Shown in pieces: positions 1-11,500 of a stretch of DNA of 64,000 bases. How positions within the stretch are numbered: the first letter of the stretch is position 1; each line of letters begins with the position of its first letter. The translations under genes were made by a program, and so were the position numbers. The DNA comes from Owenia fusiformis (taxonomy: Eukaryota > Annelida > Polychaeta > Sabellida > Oweniidae), in NCBI GenBank assembly GCA_903813345.2, contig CAIIXF020000001.1, positions 50,673,885 to 50,737,884 on the forward strand, in the 5' to 3' direction. Below the pieces are notes generated by a model. The model was not told the DNA's origin. It made no database searches and worked only from the letters and a program-made list of their open reading frames with translations.

Positions 1-132
1 ACTGTCAGTATCAGGATACGGTACATAAATAGGTATTACAATATTTTTCAAAATGATGAACAAGAAGCACCATTGGTTGAAAAAACTTTTGCATAAAGTT
101 TTGGCTTTGAAATTTTGGCCATATCAAGATTA

Positions 133-912
133 CCGTATTCTCTGTAATTAGCGCCCAGGGCGTTTAGAAAATTGAAAATACATTATTTAGACCATTCTAA
201 TAAGCGCCCATGTATGAAAGAAATCAGAAATCCCGAGGAATTTCATGTATGGCAATTTTTCTTGACAAAAATGCATTTTCTTCAACATATTTTTATAATA
301 ATATGACAAGTGCTGTTATTGGAGAGAATATGGTAAAGATCGCTTAGACAATATTGACAGTGGTTGAAGACCCGTCTATGTCTAATTTATTTCCGGCACG
401 CCCACTTTGTCATTATCGCCGATTACCTTCAATATTTCCACTAGAGACTGCTGGATATCGATCTAAAGTTATACATTATTTCTAATTTGATGAGAGATCA
501 TCATTATTCGTGCAAAAGTCGTGTAAAAGTCGAGAAACATTAAAAAGAAACCAGAAAGTTCACGACCTTGACATGCGCAGAACATCTGCGCAGTAGCTTT
601 TGAAATTTCTGAATGCCGATAAAGAACAATTCCTTCATTCTTTATGGACTATTTGGAGACAATATTAGCATGGTATGATTTGGGAAGCACCCATCGATAG
701 ATATGTATCGAGAGGATGCATAGAATTACAAAACGCGTCGTGTTTACAGCAGTTTTAGGGTAAGTACTCTATTATCGCCCGCTCCTGGATTTCGAGAAAT
801 ATTTTTTTCCTGATATATTCTTCAATTCTTGTTGATTCCTCGATGTTTCTTGAACTTTGTGAAGCGGGGTGGGCGCTTATTAGAGAGTGGGCGCTAATTA
901 CAGAGAATACGG
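133..912. mobile_element. TA-flanked MITE, long copy (family A)
   Basis: Both ends carry an inverted repeat that begins CCGTATTCTCTGTAATTA and runs into a GCGCCC block. The element is flanked by TA on each side (131-132 and 913-914), as expected for Tc1/mariner-type target duplication. It has no transposase. A second copy of the same family lies at 13589-14190 in the opposite internal orientation. This copy is about 180 bp longer because it keeps an internal segment, roughly 640-820, that the other copy lacks. Confidence 0.85.
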
Positions 913-1392
913 TATACTGAAATTGTAGTGTGTATGTGTGTCTGCAGGGTTCTAATGGAAACAGGAAAACATATGTTTTTCTTATAAGATATCCCTGAAT
1001 AAATAAAAGCTAAATAAAATAAATACATTATTAACACTCTAATTGCCTAAAAATGCATGAATGCAACAATCATACAAACACTTTCACACACAAGGCAAGT
1101 GGCATTTTCAGGTGTTATCGATCTTTGCTGTGGCTTGAATTTCAAAGCTAAAAGCTGCTATAGAAAAGTGGTTAAACTGACTGAAAGAATTGGAAAAGTT
1201 TGAAATTCTTATCCTTCATTTTGAATGATATGGCAATGGTTAGTCTATCTTGATAATGACCAGCAGTTAAAGTGATCTTTAATTCAATTAATATATGCAG
1301 ATGAAAAAACATACTAAATGATTTAAAAAATAGGAGTTTGTATGTGTAAGCTTCAACATGACATATATATTTTCCTTCAATTAGATTTGCAG

Positions 1393-1576
1393 AGGAGAGC
1401 CATGTGGAGGGATGTGCCCTTTGTTTTGGAACTCTACAAACTGTTTCTACGAGCATGCCGTTTGTAGAGTTGCCTGTCCAGAGACTGATGCTTTGGGGAA
1501 TCCTGCTTGTAGATGGGATACCCCTGAGCCTTGGTGGAAATGTGTGAAAGGACAAAATGTTTGTAGATATAATTGA
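1393..1576 (+). CDS. Possible terminal exon of a Cys-rich protein (doubtful)
   Basis: A pyrimidine-rich tract ending in TTTGCAG precedes an open frame of about 60 codons that ends in TGA at 1574-1576. The peptide has eight cysteines (spacing C-x3-C-x7-C-x6-C-x3-C-x10-C-x9-C-x6-C) and several tryptophans, like a small disulphide-rich extracellular module. Candidate AATAAA signals follow at 1581 and 1599. No upstream exon was found, and the stretch probably lies inside a PSMC2 intron on the other strand. The family is not recognised, and a chance open frame is quite possible. Confidence 0.25.
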
Positions 1577-1974
1577 GTGAAATAAAATGGGTGAAATCAA
1601 TAAAACACAATGTTGTATTTTTGAATATCTCAAATTTAAAAATGGTATGTTGCACTGAACTAAAATTTCATACCAATTTGTAATAAAAGATAGAAAAGAA
1701 ATTGTCAACTTTGTCTTCTCCTCCTCCAAGTTCATTTACACCCAAAGGAAACAATCTGTTCAACAATAAATGTATTTGGACTTGTCCTCTAATCAGAAAT
1801 GTTGCAATCAGGCAACTGTTTAATAAGCAATATTTATGTGACACATATTTGGGCCCACATGACTTTCTACTAGACCCCATGTGACATGTTCTGGTATACT
1901 GAATTGCGATATCATTGATCCACATTGTTTTCCATTTGGTTTCACAACAAGGATCGTATAGTTGATATGATTTC

Positions 1975-1988
1975 ATGATGACCAAGAA
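1975..1988. repeat. 5' target-site duplication of the LINE
   Basis: The 14-base sequence ATGATGACCAAGAA occurs here and again at 6532-6545 directly after the poly-A tail, so these two copies delimit the LINE insertion. Confidence 0.9.
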
Positions 1989-4900
1989 TACCAGGATAGT
2001 GCGAGCGTTAGTTGGTGCATCTATCCCACGAGCAAAGTGCGATATGCCGAGTTTTTTACAAAAATTCTGTAATTATGTGTATCATTTATGTATTCTTTGA
2101 TCATTATAGGAACAAAATACGAGCACTACAGATTTCACAAACAAAATGTTGTTATTGTTTTGATAGCGCACTGACGTCCGCGCGATGGCAAAATCTATAC
2201 ACAGTAGATCAGTTATGCTGAAATCGACCGCTGTAATGCTCGTATAATGTACTCTATAAACCACTAAATGGTATGTATAATGCGTGTAGATTTTTTAAGC
2301 GGTCAAAAGTAAGCGAATGGAGTGCTTTGGAAATGCAAAAATCAAGTTGTATATATGTTTGGTTAGCGCTTGAAGCTTGGCTTTTAGCCAAGCTGGATTA
2401 TTCGTACTGTAAATTATGTTACTTTAGCAAGCGCCTGAAAAGTGTAAACTTTTGCTTCTTTTATTTATTATCAAGTGTTTTATATATGGGAAATGAAGTT
2501 ATGAATGTAAAGTATGAGTGGAATGAAAGGTGGATGAATGTGATGTTGGTTTGGACAAATTATTTGTTAGAAATTGAATATTTTATATGCCTCGAATTAT
2601 ATGTGCAAGGACTATTGGATAATTGTATTTTATTTTACTCAAAGCTTATAGTGTGCTGCTACTAAAGGTCCACACACAAATTTAAGATTATGCACTCTTA
2701 ATGTAAGAGGCATTAGGAGTCACTCGAAGAGAAGATCTATATTTTTATACGTAAAACGTTTTAAGAATGATGTTGTATTCCTTCAAGAAACGCATTCAAG
2801 TGTAGATGATAGTAAGAGATGGGAAAATGAATGGGGGTTAGGGAAGTGTATATTTTCTCATGGCAGACTTTGAAATGAACGGGGAGTAGCTATTTTATTG
2901 GGAAATAACCGTATATCCATCATAAAACAGTTGAGTGACACTGAAGGAAGATACATCATCATTCAAATACAAAGTGAGGGTAAAAACTACACGTTATGCA
3001 ATATATATGCTCCAAATGATGAAAATGTTAGGAAAGAGTTTTTCGACCATGTATCAGCAATTATAACAACAGAATTTTCACACGAAAATCTGATTCTAGG
3101 GGGAGATTTTAATGTTACTATGGATAATAGATTAGACAGATATTCAAAAAATGTTGAACATATTCAAAATAATGATGCATCTCGTGGGGCGCTGCTGGAT
3201 TTACTTAAATTTTATGACCTCGTTGATATATGGAGGCATCAGAACCCCACAAAAATTCAATATACCTATGAATCTTATGCAAAAGATGACATGCGAAATT
3301 CTCTTTCCAAAAGTAGGTTAGATATGTGGTTCATTAAAAGAAATATGGGTAACAGTAGCCTCTGTAAGATAGCTCCATCGGTTAAGTCTGATCACAAATG
3401 TGTATTACTAGACACTATGTCAAATGGAAATAATAAACGAGGCCCTGGCTTTTGGAAAATTAATAATAAACTGATTGAGAATGAAGAATATCAAAATATT
3501 ATCAGGAAATTGGTGAAAGATGTTAAAACAGAATATAATGACCTTGATAATATCCAAATGTGGGAATTTCTAAAATACAAAGTTAAAGTTCGAACTATTG
3601 AGTTTTCTAAGCAAAAGGCCAGGGCACTTAGGGCGCAAGAGATAGAGCTAATTAAATTATTAGAGAATCTAGACAGTGAGCTGGTCAACGGAAATAATCT
3701 TAATGCAGACAACTGTAGGAAATACGATGAAGCAAAATCTAAGCTAAATGACATTTATCAGTATAAAGCTGAAGGGGCAATCCAACGCTCAAGGGCTGAA
3801 TGGGTTGAAAAGGGGGAGAAAAGTACTCAGTATTTTTTCAATTTGGAAAAATCTAACCATAATAAAAAACACATTACAAGACTTATTGTTGATGGAGCCA
3901 TTGTTACGGATGAGACTGAAATTCTTAATCAAATAAAAGCATTTTATGAAGAACTATATTCATCGAAATCATTAAAAGATTGTGAGAAATTTAGACGTTT
4001 TGATGAAGGAATACAAATAGATAAATTAGATAATAATGAACAATTATCATGTGAGGGAACCTTAACAACTGATGAATGTTTTAGAGCCTTAAAGAGATTT
4101 AAAAATGGAAAAACACCCGGAAGTGACGGTCTTAGCTCCGAATGGTACAAGCATTTTTGGGATGACATTAAAGAATCCGTAGTTAACTCATTCAATTTTG
4201 CATTTGAAAAGGGTATTCTTTCAATGAGCCAAAGGCAAGGTGTTATATCCCTTATACCGAAGGGAGAAAAAGATTCAGAATATTTAAAAAATTGGCGACC
4301 AATTACTTTGCTAAATATTGATTATAAAATTGCATCCAAATCAATAGCACAGAGAATAAATGCTGTTCTAGGTAAAATTATTGGATCGGATCAAACTGCT
4401 TTTATTGAAGGGAGGTTTATCGGAGAAAATATTCGCTATGTCGAAGATCTTTTGGAATACACCAAGAAGAGGGGTATACATGGAATCGTTTGTATGGTGG
4501 ATTTTCTCAAAGCCTACGATAGTGTCGAGTTTGATTATATTGAGCATGTACTAAGGGTGTTTAATTTCGGAGATGACCTGATCCGATGGGTTAAGATGTT
4601 TAATAATGATATTAAAAGTTGCGTCCTTAACAACAACGTGTCGACTGGCTGGTTTAGTGTTAAACGCTCATGCAGGCAGGGGGACCCGATCAGTTGCTTG
4701 AATTTTTTACTTGTTATAGAGATGCTAGCCTTAAAAATTAGACAAAACAATGATATACAGGGAGTTGACATTGGCGAGGCAAGTCAAAAACTAGCGATTT
4801 TTGCAGATGATACCACGTTGACTCTTAAGGACGTAACGTCATTACAAAAAGCATTGGACATCTTTGAAGATTTCAGACTAATATCAGGTTTATGTATTAA

Positions 4901-6531
4901 TAGAGAAAAAACAGAGTGTATGTATATTGGAAGTGATCGTCATAATAATGAAATAAACCTTTTTGGTCTGAAATGGGTAAAGATACCAAGTAGACTTTTA
5001 GGGATAAAAATATCATATGACACAAATGCAAATAACACGGATAATTTTGAGAGAAAGTTAAATATGCTTGAAAAGGTTCTTATATTGTGGTCAAAGCGAG
5101 ATCTTACTTTTTATGGAAAGGTACTCATAATTAAGTCCCAGGCAGTGTCGAAGCTAATATACTCGATGACAATGACCAATACGCCTGATGATATCTTGAC
5201 GAAGGCTCAACGACTAGTCTATTCTTTTTTATGGGGAGGAAAGGGTGAGAAAATTAAGCGAAATACTTTAATAGGGGATTTTGAGGATGGGGGTCTAAGA
5301 ATGATTAATATGTTCACAATGGAGAAAGCCTTGAAATTAATGTGGTTAAGACGTTTACTTGACACACGAACTAGTCACTGGAAGCTTATTCCTCAAGTTT
5401 ATTTCAAGTGTCTTGGAGGACTGAGTTTTTTGTTGCAGTGTAATTATGATATTAAAACACTGGCACACAGTGTTCCTACCTTTTATATGAATTTGCTTCG
5501 AAACTATTCAGAATTAAGAAATAGGTCGCCGCCTAGAACCAGTTCAGGGGTTAAAGGTGAAATAATTTGGAATAACAAATCAATTCTAATTAATGATAAG
5601 GAGGTGATGTACAAACATGTCATGGAAAAGGGGGTCATTTATATTAATGACCTTCTTAACGAGAATGGGGCTTTTTTACAGTACAATGAGTTTAAGACTA
5701 AGTATAATATTAATATCAACTTTCTTGAGTATTTTTCAATCATATCGGCTATACCAAATGATTGGAAATTTCTATTGAAATCAGATTTAAGTTCGACCTT
5801 TGAACCCAGCATACAGGAAGAACTCGTGTATTTGAAACTTGGTGAAAAACAGGTGACAATCTCTAGTATAACGGTTAAATCAATTCAAACAATATTAAAT
5901 GGAAACAAGTTCTTGGAACCGTTATATAAAGACAAACATGATCGTGAATTAAAGAGAACCGATTATTTTAAAATGCCTTATATGTGTACGAAACAGAATA
6001 AAACGCGACAACTTCAGTTTAAAATACTTCATGGTATCTGCACTACAAATGCCTTTTTAGCGCAGATAGGCATTAAAAATGACTCTAAATGTAACTATTG
6101 TGCCTTTCGAGATACGTTAAAACACAAATTCTGGGAGTGCAAAAGAATTCAAATATTTCTGGAAGCAATCAAAGGGAATTTAAAGCGTTTATTTAAAGTT
6201 GATTTCGATTTTAACGCCCATGACATGGTTTTTGGAAGGCAAGCTAATAAGAAAAATATCTTACCAAATAGACTTACCCTTGCAATTAAGTACTATATTT
6301 TTATTAAAGAGTTCGACGAAGTGAATCCCAATTTGTATGAGGCGCAATTTGAAAAAAATATGTTTTATTATGTACCTGAACTTAAAAGTATGACTGTTGC
6401 AAATGTCTGAATGAATGGAGGTGGTGTGAAAAATATCTGAACTGTTCTAATTATTGTACTTGTACTGTTTGAATAGAGAAATAAAAAAAACAAACAAAAA
6501 AAAAAAAAAAGAAAAAAAAAAAAAAAAAAAA
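1989..6531 (+). mobile_element. LINE retrotransposon, L1/Tx1-like, near full length
   Basis: The insertion is bounded by 14-bp target-site duplications and ends in an A-rich tail (6480-6531). It has a 5' leader of about 690 bp in which no convincing ORF1 is seen; an open frame at 2273-2665 has low complexity and no recognisable domain. The leader is followed by one long endonuclease/reverse-transcriptase frame. The intact target duplications and single stop codon suggest a fairly recent insertion. It lies in the presumed first intron of PSMC2, in the orientation opposite to that gene. Confidence 0.9.
2679..6410 (+). pseudogene. LINE ORF2: AP endonuclease + reverse transcriptase, one in-frame stop
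   Basis: The frame starts with an APE-type endonuclease (LNVRGI, then NIYAPND, GGDFN and a terminal SDHK motif). The reverse transcriptase follows, with NWRPITLLN, DQTAFIEGRFIGEN, VDFLKAYDSV and the catalytic FADD box near residue 635 of the frame counted from 2898. The C-terminal part has a C-x2-C-x7-H-x4-C zinc knuckle near residue 1065. The motif set looks closest to the L1/Tx1 group, judged by eye. A TGA at 2871-2873 interrupts the frame inside the endonuclease. The frame is open from 2652, after a TAG, with no methionine before the TGA, so its native start is unclear. Downstream of the stop it is open for 1170 codons. Confidence 0.88.
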
Positions 6532-6592
6532 ATGATGACCAAGAAGTAAATAAGACCTATTCATGATGACCAAGAAGTAAATAAGACCTATA
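6532..6592. repeat. 3' target-site duplication inside a 31-bp tandem duplication
   Basis: A unit of about 31 bp that begins with the LINE target sequence (ATGATGACCAAGAA) is present twice in a row, at 6532-6562 and 6563-6592. The 5' flank has only the 14-bp target sequence. Confidence 0.85.
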
Positions 6593-7160
6593 ATTTAAAA
6601 GTATGATGTCCATGATCCAATAGGGTCAATTCAGACAAATCCATCAATTCCAATGATTTAAGACTGCTAACAGTTATTTCTTAGGACTCTACTTTGAGAT
6701 TACAATGCAGAAATCCACATTTTTTATAGCTGTAGGTTGAGAAAACTTATTTCATGTAAGCTTGAACCAAAATTAATAGTAGTAGTAGTAAAATAAAATA
6801 TATTGTTAGACTGCGAATTTCCAATGGTTGGCTAAACTATATCCTCTAGTATGAAATAAGATTTTTGGAAATTTGGAATGAACATATTCAATTCAGACTG
6901 ACCACTTGTAGGTCTGTGGGATATATACTTAGACTGTATCCTTCATCTGAATAAATTCAGAAAGCAAGTCACCTATTTTAAAATGTGGTGTAAATATTAT
7001 ATTCGGTCTGTTGGATACATACTAAATATATACTAGAGGTTGGCCGGCTTGGATTGAGATGTTGCCTGTTGGAGATTTTGATTTATTTCTAAATTTTAAA
7101 AACAAACATGGTATGAATTGAACATAATATTGACGGTCAAAATAACCTCATGACAAAGTA

Positions 7161-7431
7161 CCAGGTCATTCAATAAGTTCATGCAAAAACATTCTCATTT
7201 TTTTATTTTTTAATGTTTTTCCTTGAAACTTTCACAAATCATTTGGATGTAGATGTAGAAACACGGGTTACCATAGCAACCATAATTTCTGACCAATCAA
7301 AACAAAGTTATTTATATTTTTTGTTTTTCAATGAGTATGTACTTTTTCTATGATTTGACAAAGTTCCAAGGAAAAACGTTGAAAAACAAAAAAATAAGAA
7401 TGTTTTTGCATGAACTTATTGAACGACCTGG
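7161..7431. mobile_element. Mariner-like MITE, 271 bp
   Basis: Imperfect inverted repeats of about 70 bp start with CCAGGTCATTCAATAAGTTC and its near-complement. TA dinucleotides flank the element at 7159-7160 and 7432-7433. No transposase is encoded. Confidence 0.8.
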
Positions 7432-8023
7432 TACATTTGTAATTCCACACATCAAAGTTTGCTATGTCCATGTTCATAAACAAAGTTTGTCATGTGGAAT
7501 ACGGAACGGCATTCTGAAAGCTGGCACGTGTCATGTTGCATTCTGGTAGCGAATTCTCACTGCGACGTAATCGGGCTCGAAATTATTGATGTAGATGTAG
7601 AAATCACCTCAACATTTGAAGAGTCAGCATTAACATGTGAATATCCACTTCAAATTTGTAAGTTCTTATTTGTCATTATGGACAAAAAATTCCACTATAT
7701 CTGGACTTACTAGGACAGAGAAAATAGAGCACTGAATACACTGAGGTAAGACTTTATTACATGTGCGACAGCATGTAATTTTCATAGCTTTTGTAATTCT
7801 TTATGTTCCCCACTGTAGGAGAAGACAGAATAATGTACTTGTTCACCCTCAACTCAATAAACACTGCTCATGACTATAACAAGTGAAGTGAAAGAACAGT
7901 TCGTCGGCACTTAATACTGTGATACTGATAGTAGATTATAACAACAAAATCAAGTCAAGTGACTCAGCACAGAAAAATATTTCTACTTGATCTTACCGAC
8001 AAAAGAAAAGTAATGATATTTAC

Positions 8024-8093
8024 CTTGTATCGGCTCGTCTTTTTTGTCTTCCTCTTTGACCTTTCTCTGGTCATCGCCTAAGTAGTCTGGCAT
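8024..8093 (-). CDS. PSMC2: PSMC2 (26S proteasome ATPase Rpt1), first coding exon only
   Basis: On the minus strand an ATG at 8093 opens a 70-base exon whose 23 complete codons read MPDYLGDDQRKVKEEDKK, then DEPIQ. This is the highly conserved N-terminus of the proteasome regulatory particle AAA ATPase Rpt1/PSMC2. A good donor (GTAAATATC) follows at phase 1, which fits the alanine codon expected next. PSMC2 unfolds ubiquitylated substrates and feeds them to the 20S core. None of the later exons (coiled coil, OB fold, AAA domain) is recognisable in 1-8023, so the gene continues beyond the left edge through an intron of at least 8 kb. The gene is head-to-head with the ubiquitin-like/armadillo gene that starts at 8554. 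Confidence 0.85.
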
Positions 8094-8553
8094 TGTGAAA
8101 TATGATGAAGATATAAGCCAAAACGTGATTTTTAAAAAAGAAATCTTTCAAGTTTTTCAAGTCTCGTTCCTTATCTCGCACAAGGAGATCTTAAAATCTA
8201 CACATAATTCGATGACGTCATGAAAATAGTAGCTGCAAACAAGGAGGATTGGCTCCCAGAGTGCACCACCGATATTCTGTCCCATATATGGGTATGTCGT
8301 AATACAAAATTCGAATTCAAACAGCCGCCATTTTGTTCACTTCAACATTTAAATCGTGAATTTTGGTCTTATTTCCAAACGAAAAATTCCAAAACTCACA
8401 AGAAATGATCGAGATATTGGTTCGAATCTTTTGAACTGTTTATTTTGAATTTATAGTCGGTTTTAATTTCAGAAAATAACGACATTTCGACGTTTTCATT
8501 GTTGGAAAATATCGAGTTTCGATCCTGGGAGCCAATCCTCCTTGAGCTGCAAA
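8094..8553. promoter_or_regulatory. Bidirectional promoter region interrupted by a MITE
   Basis: The start codons of the divergent PSMC2 (8093) and the gene at 8554 are 460 bp apart. Without the 305-bp MITE and one 9-bp target duplication, the original spacing would be about 146 bp. No TATA box is evident. A TGACGTCA (CRE/ATF-type palindrome) lies near 8213-8220. Confidence 0.6.
8240..8544. mobile_element. MITE with 9-bp target duplications (family B), copy 1
   Basis: The 305-bp element has terminal inverted repeats starting CAAGGAGGATTGGCTCCCAG. It is flanked by the direct repeat AGCTGCAAA at 8231-8239 and 8545-8553. The 9-bp target duplication fits Mutator-like elements, though the superfamily is inferred from that length alone. 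It is virtually identical to the copy at 21826-22130. Confidence 0.92.
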
Positions 8554-11500
8554 ATGATTATCTATGTGGAAAGCAAAGCCTTTCTAGTAAGATTACTACC
8601 GAAATTACTATATAAATCACTCTCAAACTATTGCTGAAGTTTCCATGAATATTTAAATTTCTATATGATGTTAGTTTAAGGCCAGTAAGAACCAGTTATG
8701 AGGTTGAAATAGGAGTTGGGAAGTCAACGAAATTCTGGAAATCTAAATTTTGACCTGTTTCCAAAGTAAACAAACATGATGTCTGTCATTGTCAAAATCT
8801 GTTTCTCCTTTATTCTAAATTATTTTTAAAATTTGTATATTTTCAGCATAAAACCTTTATTTGTGTTGTATATGCTCACCAGACAATAGCAAGGATTCGA
8901 GCGCAGATACTTCACATCCTCTATGAATTAGGACGAGAAGAACATCAATTCCGATTAAAATTCAGGAGTGAATTTTTGCGTGATGGCTTTACAGTTGAGG
9001 ACTACAAGATCCCAGACAATGCTGTCATCAAGATGGTACCAATGTCTAAAAAGCAAAATGTAAATAAAACCAAATTATACTTTGGACATGCCACCTGAAC
9101 ATATCTTTGTATAGAGCTACCAGTTAGGATCATAAATTACACTGTTTATGGCCCTGTTTTACAATTAAGTCTTACTTTCTGGGGTTTTATACCTTGTTTT
9201 GCAAGAATTTCTTGGGAACTCTTAACTGTTTGTGTCTTCTGTATTTTTCACAATGTATTTTTACTTTTTTTTTGTCACCACCAAATATTGGTTATAGTCC
9301 AACTTTTTGTGGTTGGTGTAAGGACGTTGGTGTTTGGCATTCGGTGATTGATGTTTGGAATTCAGTGTTAGGTGGTTTGTGTCTGTAGCAAATGGTAGGT
9401 TGTGACATTTTGCATGTTGCCTTGTTTCAATTTATATGGGATGTATATGTTTTTAATAATTTTTTGTGACTAATAATTTTAAGGCTTGTGTAACCTCAGG
9501 CAAATGTCTGTTTAGCCCAGATGTAACTGACAAAAAATTCAATAACATATTATCATTTTTATAGAGTTATGCTGACATTAAATCTCTGAGTGAAACAAGT
9601 AGCAGTGCTGACTTGGGTCAAGGGTATAGTGCAGATGTCAAACAAGCTCTATTGAAAGAAGTAAAGAGGTTTGATCAAAGAGAGAGACTCCTGTTTGATT
9701 TCAAGGTAATAAGAATTACATATAGTTGATGGAATGTCATTATCAATGTAATATTATTTTTGATCATAGATAAAACACAGTTTGAGATTGATTGCACATA
9801 ATACTTCTTTTAAATGTGCCATTGTGGTGTCTTAGATTGTGATATGTTGCATCTTTAGTATATATATTTCTGTTAAATAAATTGCAAAATATCAAAACAT
9901 GTATGCAGGATGAATCAAGGAATTTTTTTTCTTATATGCTTCAATGTTCTGTTCCTACTCAACAGTGCTTTTAAATGCAACATTCATTTGGTTAAGTATA
10001 TTATTAAGATCAGATTGTGGTCCGTAAAATCAAATCACCATAAATTCATGTTAGTACTTAAGTGTATTGTTATGGTTTCAGGGAATGCTGTACCTTCACT
10101 TCATGGCTTCTTGTTTCGCATTCCTCACCACTTACTGGTATTCAGGCTTCTGGACGATGCTTGTATTCCTCTTTGGTACCTACATGGTCCCTACCTTTAC
10201 CAGAACTGGTGGCTTCATAGGCAGCCAGAGTATATAGTAAGTGTATATGATTGACTTTAAAGGGCCAGTAGGGATAAGCTTTAGAGTTTAGTTTTGAAAT
10301 CTTTATGAGATTTATTTTGCTCTTGTTATTCCATGTCATGTCTATTTTCAAAAAGGTCAAACAGATCTGACTTTATTTCAGGACAATCCTTTGATATCCA
10401 GATTATCTGAAAAAAGATTTAAGAATCCTAATAACAAAGATATGAACAAGTGTGTTGAGACATTATTGGCATCTGTATATTTGCATCACTGGTGTAGAAA
10501 CTGCCAGGCCAATAGGCAGCCTTTACTTGGGGGGGGGGGGGGTGTCTAGAATCCACCCCTTGCTACAGCCCTGACTGTGACATTATAATATCACATGTTA
10601 AAATCCTGTGTTACTTATTATAAAGCAAATTGCTTTTATTATTGCAGCAAAGTCTGGTTCTGTGTGATATATGGATTGGGGGCTCTGTTTAATGCTGCTG
10701 CTTCTGTCTACTTCTGTGTGGTCGAATGGATCAGGATTGTGGTAATTATTATTAGTTATATATACAGCTAGGCATACTGTGCTAATAATAGACAACCAAG
10801 TGGGAGACCCTCTACATATTTTTATTGAGTATGAGTCAATTTTCTATTTTTATGCTAGATAAATTTCACATTTACGAGGGTTGTTCAAAAAAAATTTAAC
10901 ATTTTTGCACTAATTCAAAGTGTTTTTGTCTATTCTTGCTGGAACTTAGTATGCATATCAGGCATTTGTTTTTCAGAATCATGGGTGCAAGGATTGGGAG
11001 TTTGTAGATGATTGCAGCCATCAGGTGGTGTTTTCAGCAATATTCTTTGGGATTCATGGACTGTCCCTTTTGATTGCATCTATAATTGTATGGGTGCTGT
11101 TCTGGAACTTCAAAATGGAAGTATGTACTGATATATAAATTCAACCGTAAACATAAATTATTTAACACTGTTTTTTAGTAAGACCTGGCCTATGTTGCAT
11201 ACGATGTACAGAATTTAAGAGTGTCATATCCTTTTAATATATTAATCTCAGATAACAAATAGGGTGATATTTGCATTGTTATGCGCTATCCAGTACTTGG
11301 TCATGATAATTATTGGAACATTTGATTATTGGAACATTAAATGATGTTATATTTTGCCTGTTTCAGTATGGTGACTTGATAGAGAAACATCTGGTACAGA
11401 CTAGAGACATTGAGAAAGTGATGGCAGCTGCTAGAAGCAGCAAGTAAGTTTTTTGACAAGTACCAGTCTTTCTTAAATTTAAAGCAGTATAATTTAAGGT

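Noticed and set aside
2273-2665. 130-codon frame in the LINE leader as a possible ORF1.
   Set aside because: Its composition is low-complexity and hydrophobic, with no zinc knuckle, RRM or coiled coil, so I do not call it ORF1.
8220-8408. Open frame starting at 8220 that would give the divergent gene a longer first exon.
   Set aside because: It runs into the MITE and the same frame appears in the other MITE copy at 21826. The ATG at 8554 gives the ubiquitin-fold strand and a good donor.
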